Shown: piece after piece, positions 58,088 through 64,000 of the stretch
Layout: the number at the start of each line of letters is the position of its first letter
Numbering within the stretch: position 1 is the stretch's first letter
DNA from: Ctenosaura bakeri
Taxonomy: Eukaryota; Chordata; Lepidosauria; Squamata; Iguanidae
NCBI GenBank assembly: GCA_948474755.1
Contig: CAOLHI010001849.1
Span: 248,001 to 312,000, forward strand
Length of the DNA stretch: 64,000 nt
Direction: 5' to 3'
Program-made: the position numbers and the translations under genes
The notes under the pieces: generated by a model
Database searches by the model: none
The model's input: the letters and a program-made list of their open reading frames with translations, nothing else
Told to the model about the DNA's origin: nothing

Positions 58088-58370
58088 ATAATAATAATAA
58101 TAATAATATCCCGCCTCTCCACATGGATCGAGGCGGCGAACAACATGAAATACATTATACATTACAAATAGCATGTATTCTATACCGCTTATCAGCTAAG
58201 TGCTCTCTAAGCGGTTTACAATCTGTTTTAGCTAATTGCCCCCAACAAGCTGGGTACTCATTTTACCGACCTGCGGAAGGATGGAAGGCTGAATCAACCT
58301 GGAGCCTGGCAGGATCGAACTCACAACCTTGTGGCTGCAGTACTGGCATTTAACCACTGCGCCACCAGGG
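58085..58370 (-). repeat. L2-tailed tRNA SINE (long subfamily)
   Basis: Minus-strand head GGTGGCGCAGTGGTTAAATG, B box GTGAGTTCGATCCTGCC, body GGTCGGTAAAATGAGTACCC, then the extra module containing CGCTTAGAGAGCACTTAGCT. The LINE-shared end is CGCCTCGATCCATGTGGAGA with GGCGGGATATTATTATT. The head is nearly ideal for pol III. Confidence 0.88.
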
Positions 58371-59104
58371 CTCAAGCACTACAACCAGCTTCTAACACAG
58401 AAGGCATCCCTCTCATTCTTGCTGGGAGAGAGTAGAGAATTCTCTATCACCCCCATTGCTTCAGTCTTGATAGTGATAGATTTCCTTTTCTCTCTGCTAG
58501 TAAGACCAGGGAGAGCACAATTTGCGTGAAACCTGGTATGGTGGTTGGGGGAATCCAGGAGGTCAAGGGTCAAGATGGTGCTTAAGGTCTTTGGAGGGAA
58601 GTTGCATACAACCCTGGGCCACAGATTGTGCACTCCTGATCTTTTGGAAAACCAGCCATTAATCATCACAGTGGCATTTTGAACTCTAGAGATAGGTAAG
58701 GCTAAATTAGTTCAGATTAATTTAAATAGGCACTTGAAAATTAGCATAGTAATTTTGCTAGCCTCATTTGGAGTTTTTTTTTAATGAAAATGTCAGCTGA
58801 AAGTTGTTCTACATATATTTCTGCCCTGTCCCCCTCTTTTTCACAGTTAAAATTTCAAGGGAAATCACACAAAATAGAAGTCAGATTGTCATTTCCCCCC
58901 TCTACTAGTGCTGACTTGGATAAAGGTATCATTTTATTAGGAGAGAAATTGTATTGAACTTTAATTGGCTTGTCATGACCAATTTTTATGCAAATCAGAA
59001 CTCTGTATGTATATGTGCACACAGACATGTGCAGAAACACTGTATTTTAATGACTGTTCAGGAATTATGAAAGAGGGAAAATTGTACAGTAGTAATTTCT
59101 CCTA
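58371..59104. other. Unassigned DNA
   Basis: No gene or recognised repeat was found. Confidence 0.3.
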
Positions 59105-59443
59105 TTCTCGGAGCATGTTAATTTTATTCATTTATTTGTGTCTTAAAATATTTAGATCTCTGTATCACAAGATTCTAGTGTAGTGTACAAACAAAAACTA
59201 CTTAGAACCATTTAAAGCAGTTGGTAGCATCTGAACAATTTAAAACATTTAACAATCTATAAAACAATATAGACAATTTAAAACATTTTAAAAATGTTTG
59301 TCTGTAGAGATCTGGGCGTGAAACTTCACCTCAAAAGGCTTTGATAAAAAGCTGTATATTAACTTGACATCAGAGTAAATTGGAGTGGACAGAGGGACAG
59401 AGTCAGCTGGCCTTCCAAAGGGAGAGCATTTCAAAGCCACATA

Positions 59444-60236
59444 CCTTCCAACATTTCATTGATGACAAGTTGGGCACATGTGGGTAAGCGACATCAAAGT
59501 GTGGCCAAGATGAGGAAGAGTGCACAAGCTAGGAGAGGCTGCAGCAGATTGTTTTTGCCTTATCCCACGAGGAAGGGTAAAATTCTGCCTGCCATCCTCT
59601 CCTCCCTGCTGACTTGACTGGATGCAAACTGCTTTTGCACTTTGAACTCAGGCCATTTCCTCACGGGGCGAGGCAATTGTCCCGTGCTACTACTTACCAG
59701 ATCTTCTGGCTCCCCGGTCTGGTCCGGGCTACTCCGGAGCACTGCGTGGTCATAGATCTGCACTGCTCTGGCGTCCAAAATGGTGACTTCCAGTTGGTCA
59801 TGGGTCCCGACCAACCGCTGAAGCTTGCTAGCCTAAAGCCCGCCCTTCACAGATCACAGACTTGCATTGGTGCGAGCCTGTGAATCTGCACCGGAGAGCA
59901 GGCATGCAGTGGCGCACTCCAGGCTTTTGAAAGACCAGAAAAATCAGGTCTTTCAAAAGCACGCTGGAGGACCACTTGGGATTGTTCTGGAGCGGACTGA
60001 GGTGCGGCTCCACAGTAAGTAGTCCGGACCCAGTCCGCTCCAAGGTGCAGACGTCCTCTGTGGAGGATGCATTGCATCGTTTTTATTACCCCATGCGGAA
60101 ATGGGTTCAGTTTTGCAGCAACTGAAGTAAGCTGAGGGCAAAGGGTGAAAGTGGGAAGAGGAGAGAAACTGGGACATTTTATAAGCAGCTGGAAAAGTGG
60201 AATTTAGTGGAAAAATTGGGACAGTTGGAGGGTATA
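59444..60236. mobile_element. TIR element, ATACCTTCCAACATTT ends (copy 2), itself interrupted
   Basis: ATACCTTCCAACATTTCATT at the left and ATTGGGACAGTTGGAGGGTAT at the right are inverse ends. The body matches 46208-46553. The long MITE at 59651-60106 sits inside it, leaving about 337 bp of its own sequence. Confidence 0.7.
59651..60106. mobile_element. Harbinger-like MITE, long family (copy F)
   Basis: GGCCATTTCCTCACGGGG and CATGCGGAAATGGGT ends with TCA on both sides (59648-59650, 60107-60109). The hairpin pairs CTTTTGAAAGACCAG with GGTCTTTCAAAAG. It closely resembles copy A (AAGGTGCAGACGTCCTC is shared). Confidence 0.86.
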
Positions 60237-60496
60237 GACCCAGAGTGCAGCAGCAGAGATGGCTCTACCTTGTGTCCCCACACAGTGTATCACTCCCACT
60301 GATGGAACATAGAGGAAGGCTCCTGCAACAGACATCATTGCTTGGGCAGACATATAAAACAAAAGGGCCCCTTCAAGTAACAAAACCGCAAGACTTTGAA
60401 TTCATGGGCACCTTGCATTCAGACTGTAAGCCTACTGGCAGCCAGTGCAAGTCTTTTTAAACCAGTGTCATATAGCTTCTGTAGGCCATTTCCATC

Positions 60497-60585
60497 TGTT
60501 TACAATGGGTCCTCTGTATACATGGGGATTCTATTCAAGAAATCCCTGCAAATACCAGAAATCACAAATGCTTGTGTCCCATTAC
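60497..60585. mobile_element. Tigger-like terminal fragment
   Basis: TACAATGGGTCCTCTGTATA, CATGGGGATTCTATTCAAG and AATCCCTGCAAATACCAGAA follow the usual Tigger end pattern. Only one end is recognisable. Confidence 0.45.
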
Positions 60586-61282
60586 ATTGTACATACAGAC
60601 ACTTCAGTGTGTCCGTGTGTGCATCGCCATCATTTTAGGCATAGGACATGATGCTCTGCAGTTGTTCCAAATTGTGGATCTGGAGGTTGCAGGTAAGGAA
60701 GGCCACTGTAATGGATTTGGCTGCAGCCTGAATCGACATCTTCTTCCTCCTCTTCTTCAAACTGCCTACTTCCGTTTTGAACATAAGCAGCAGCAGCACT
60801 GACACTGTATAACAAAACATATTACCATTCTGGATCAAGTGCCTGAACCAGTTTTCAGCTTTTTTTTCTTGCCTCTAGAAGTGCTCTTTGGTGCCTTGTT
60901 CCACGGTTACTGTGCACTCTCAGTTGGGAGTCAATTCCATTGAATTCAGTACGACTTCCAAGTGATCATCAAAAGGATAGGGCTATAATCCTATATATAT
61001 GTACCTGGGAGCAAATCTCATTGAAACACGAACATAGTGGGGATTTGTGTGTAAAAAATACAATCTTTTCTGATAAACACCCATTGCTGTTTGTAGAAAG
61101 GTTCATTTTTACTATAATTTTTTTGCACATTTTAAATCTATTGTGCACTATTCAAAAATCTGTGATAGTTTGTTCAACATATAAATGCAATTAAATAAAG
61201 GAGTAGAAGTTTGTTTTGCCTAATTTCTTGATACAGAAGAGAGGAAGATCACATAAACAAATATAAAGGGTTTGTGTATTCT
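60586..61282. other. Unassigned DNA with an old dispersed repeat
   Basis: 60930-61030 (GAGTCAATTCCATTGAATTC, GGGCTATAATCCTATATATA, CTGGGAGCAAATCTCATTGA) is the common reptile 'agtaagtcccattgaa' repeat. Nothing else was recognised. Confidence 0.35.
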
Positions 61283-61415
61283 GTGTTGAACCATGATGGG
61301 CAATGTCCTCCAATTAGGTTGTTGGCTGCAGTACCTATGACTCCTCAATCATGGCTATACTGACTAGAACTGATGGGAGTTACAGTCCAGCTATATCTGA
61401 AGGGCCATCCTACTC
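61283..61415. mobile_element. Palindromic MITE-like element
   Basis: CAACCATGATGGGCAATG-like left part is mirrored by ACTGATGGGAGTTACAGTCC and ATATCTGAAGGGCCATCC. Ends are eroded. Confidence 0.4.
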
Positions 61416-61439
61416 CTGGTGTGGAACTCAACTGTGTTG

Positions 61440-62880
61440 ATATTTCGTGATTATGAGGTCCACTTAGTGTGCTCTCTATGGGGCTACCCTTGAAAAGTGT
61501 CTGGAAGCTGCAGTTGGTGCAAAATGCAGCAACCAGACTGGTGTCATGTGTACATTTTAGAGACCATATAACACCTGTCTTGCAAGAACTACACTGGCTT
61601 CCAGTTTGCTTCTGAGCTTTACTCAAGATGCTTGGTGTTGACTTACAAAGTCCTAAGTGACTTGGAGCCAAGATATTTGAAAGACTGTGAGGGAAGGGGG
61701 GTGTATTGTCCTAACTGATGCTGTCTCCTGCCCTTGAGTAGGAGATGGGAGCCCCCCTTGCCCTGGAGATCATCTAGCTGCCAACACCTACTGATTTTAA
61801 ATACCCATCATGAAGTAGGAAGCTACTGGAGAAAGAATCTCTAAACTCAGAGGCTTTCCTCTCCCACCTTCTGGAAGAGGAGAATTCTATCTGTGAGCGC
61901 AACCAGCAAGGCACATAGAGAGAGAGCATGGGCAGAAATCTTTAGAAGGAATGGGTTTTATTCTCAGCAGGCAGACACAATGACAAAAGATATCCCGTTC
62001 ATGAAGACACCTTCCCTCAGGCATTACTTAGCAATTACAAAGTTACAGATAAGCCTAGGTCATTTCAGCCAGGGTTTTAAAAGAACATAATTCCTAACGT
62101 GACTAGTTAAAACATTCCTATCCTACTCACATTCCTGTCTGGATGCTGGGATGGTGTGGAGGGAGGAAGTTGGGAGTCTGGACCAGCTTTGTCCAGCCAG
62201 CTATCAGCCTTTGTCTCCTCTGCCTCCTGGTCTCTTGAGGCCTCTTGAAAACTTCTTGACCAAAGCATCTGGAAGTTTCTCACCTTATTCCCCCTCTTGG
62301 TCTTGCTGATTGGCCAGTTCTCTTTCATGATCTCCGATGTTCTTCTGTGATACTGACACCCCCCCCCCAATAAGTTAAACCCGGCACCTCATTAACTCCT
62401 TGTTTACCTGGAGAGAAAACTATCGCCCTTCAGCTGTGTTGCCTGGAAAATGGGAAGAGCCCATTATCACACTGCCTCCCCCCATGTGAGCTTGTCAGAA
62501 ATTTGAGGTTTTTAGAGGCTGTCCTGTTATGTGTCCCAATGTTTCTTGATGTTAGGTTGGTGGTGGCAGCCTAACTTTGATTGTGGGACTTCCTACCCAA
62601 GAAAGTTAGGTTGGTCCCATCTCTTACAAGCTTCTGGCAGGCAGCCGAAGCAATGCTGTTCCACAGGACATTGAGTGACTGAAATGGCTGTTTTAGCTGT
62701 TTCAGAACTGGATTCTAGGACTGCTTTTAGACTGCTTTTAGGCGTTTTTAAGGAGTATTTTAATGTCTTTTAAAAATGTTTTATCTTTGTATTAATTGTT
62801 TTTTTTACTTGTTCATTGCCTTTGGAGCCCTTGTGGTTTGGGAGGTGATACAGAAATACTGAAAATCAATCAATCATCAA
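61440..62880 (+). pseudogene. L2-type LINE RT C-terminus and 3' UTR, interrupted by an LTR-like segment
   Basis: From 61478 the plus strand reads MGLPLKSVWKLQLVQNAATR followed by DHITPVLQELHWLPVCF, matching KLQLIQNMAARLV and HITPILKSLHWLPISF of the LINE at 37095-38012. After the insert it continues near 62587 (FLPKKVRLVPSLTSFWQAAE-like) and ends in a T-rich UTR with TTTGGGAGGTGATACAGAAA and (AATC)n. Frames are broken by stops. Confidence 0.75.
61892..62491 (-). mobile_element. Putative LTR remnant inside the LINE
   Basis: TGTGAGC occurs at both junctions (61892-61898 and 62485-62491), with 586 bases between. A reversed poly(A) signal (GGTTTTATTCTC near 61947) lies close to the left junction, as in a reverse-oriented LTR. 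The end bases do not give a clean TG...CA pair, so the boundaries and the class are uncertain. It is unrelated to the three solo LTRs above. Confidence 0.4.
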
Positions 62881-62884
62881 TCAC

Positions 62885-62950
62885 CAGCCTCTTGAATTCA
62901 GAGTTAAACACAGTAGCAGCCAGTGCAATTCTTTTAAAACTGGCATCATT
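62885..62950 (-). mobile_element. Small L2-type LINE scrap
   Basis: CTTGAATTCAGAGTTAAACA and AGCAGCCAGTGCAATTCTTT match the 'ggcagccagtgtaaag' portion of the LINE at about 37399. Confidence 0.45.
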
Positions 62951-63312
62951 TTAACCATTTTTCATGTTAAATATAATATCCGCACCCAATGCTTTTCTGG
63001 TAGGAGATGCTTCTAGAAAGCTATTGTGATTTCTTTATAGATAGGATGGATCGGTGGGGAGAAGCCACATTTTGCTAAGGAACAAAAAACTCTGGTTTCT
63101 GTAATTCAGATATTTGTGTGTCTCTGTGTGTGTGCATGCATATGTAAGGAGAGTGTAGAGAAAGGGAGATCAATGCACTATGGAATAAGGAGCTGAGTTA
63201 CCTGTTTCTAGCCAAAGAGCGCAAAGTGGAGAAAATAATCTCCAAAGCTACACTTGAAAATCATCCAAGCGTAACATCACCATTACAATTATCTGTCGAA
63301 AGACTTAGTTCA

Positions 63313-63353
63313 ATTACTTTTTTCTTTTTCTTTTTTCTTTTTCTTTTCTCTTG
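63313..63353. repeat. (CTTTTT)n low-complexity tract
   Basis: Repeated CTTTTT/CTTTT units. Confidence 0.85.
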
Positions 63354-64000
63354 TCAAGATGGCCCTAGTTGTGCTGGGATTTGATACTCTAAGGAAAGGT
63401 TAAGAAGCGCCTCCCCCCGCTGCTTGCTGCACACTAATTCCTTCATTAGCTATTGTTGGACAGCCCTCACATCTCCATAATGCTACACATCCCCCCTCTG
63501 GTTCTTTAGTGCTCTTGCCTTAAGGAATCAGAAAAGCACAGAGTGCTCAAGGGAATATGAATCCAGGAGTATGAAGTGCTACCTGTAATAATACTACAGG
63601 AAAGAAAATTTTAAAAATGTACATGGTAATATTGAAATAAGTGGAGCAATTGCAATCATGTAAGAGATTATACACGGTCGTTTATGTTCCCCCTGCAAAG
63701 TAGTATGCGGATCCTATAGCTGCCAGATAGTAGGGGAAACGTTATTGTACAAGAAAGCTCGAATTTGAAATATTGTGCTGAAAATTGCAATGGATATCCA
63801 TCCTTTTTGGTAAACGTTGCATTATAGGGAAAAAAAAACTTTCTTCTATTATGGAGGAAAACTGTTCCATTACTAGGGAATTAGGCCTCCAAATGAAAGG
63901 CAGTCTTGTTACTGAAGGTGCTGCCTGTGTGAAATACTGTGATGCTTAAGCGCAAAGAACTATTGGAAAGAAGAGCAGGGGTCACAGATTTCCCCAGGAA
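63354..64000. promoter_or_regulatory. Repeat-free stretch, possible conserved non-coding element
   Basis: No repeat or gene was recognised. ACACTAATTCCTTCATTAGC at 63431-63450 carries two homeodomain-type TAAT/ATTA cores. Conservation is untested. Confidence 0.2.

Larger units (their letters stand above)
59105..60490 (-). mobile_element. L2-type LINE 3' part, interrupted
   Basis: Outer parts 59105-59443 and 60237-60490 show, on the plus strand, CTTTGATAAAAAGCTG, CCTTCCAAAGGGAGAGCATT and later CTACTGGCAGCCAGTGCAAG. The last is the counterpart of TAGGCAGCCAGTGTAAAG at about 37399 in the large LINE. The middle is filled by two other elements. Confidence 0.65.

Noticed and set aside
1..64000. 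CRISPR arrays, bacterial operons or phage genes
   Set aside because: There are no spaced identical repeats, no dense coding and no ribosome-binding sites. The sequence is vertebrate-like throughout.

Overview
The window reads as nuclear DNA of a vertebrate, most likely a squamate reptile (lizard or snake). The repeats are the evidence: several copies of a tRNA-derived SINE with a Bov-B-like end and (ACA)n tail (Sauria/ACA type), CR1 3' ends with the ATCATAGA-type terminal repeat, an L2/CR1-clade LINE with an (ATT)n tail plus a tRNA SINE that shares that tail, L1 fragments, one 5S rRNA-derived SINE, hAT, Harbinger-like and Tigger-like non-autonomous DNA transposons, and solo LTRs. The host species cannot be named from the sequence alone. 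I identify no host protein-coding gene. Apart from retrotransposon pieces, the long open frames are chance frames or frames inside repeats.

Layout. 1-7.2 kb: mostly unassigned DNA with a SINE, small palindromic MITEs and an unusual direct-repeat block (6.43-7.17 kb). 7.27-8.14 kb: solo LTR 1. 8.2-15.3 kb: microsatellites, the first Harbinger-like MITEs, a 5S-derived SINE and a Tigger-like element holding three hairpin units. 15.9-17.9 kb: decayed L1 split by a SINE. 18.1-25.8 kb: MITEs, solo LTR 2 (reverse), CR1, LINE ends, and a hAT element inside a SINE. 26.4-27.5 kb: the only CpG-rich promoter-like stretch, with good splice donors; the best candidate for the 5' end of a host gene, here non-coding or nearly so. 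28-35.6 kb: sparse old repeats. 35.6-36.4 kb: CR1. 36.86-40.8 kb: a nearly complete LINE on the minus strand whose endonuclease-reverse transcriptase frame is broken by four single-base shifts but has no nonsense codon that I can see. 41-49.5 kb: old SINE/LINE pieces and two large MITEs. 49.6-51.0 kb: CR1 split by solo LTR 3. 51.6-52.0 kb: repeat-free, possibly conserved. 52.1-53.5 kb: L1 split by a MITE. 55.7-56.7 kb: nested MITEs, then a repeat-free stretch with a weak exon candidate. 57-62.9 kb: several nested LINE/SINE/MITE/LTR insertions. 63.4-64 kb: repeat-free and possibly regulatory.

How the parts relate. The window is a stack of dated insertions. L2-type LINE copies are hit by L1, TIR elements and an LTR-like element; CR1 is hit by an LTR; L1 is hit by a SINE and a MITE; a SINE is hit by a hAT. 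Non-autonomous families can be matched to likely drivers: the tRNA SINE shares its 3' end with the L2-type LINE in the same window, and two MITE families (about 165-200 bp and 456-474 bp) share the terminal motif GGCCATTTCC and 3-bp target duplications. No transposase or retroviral internal region is present.
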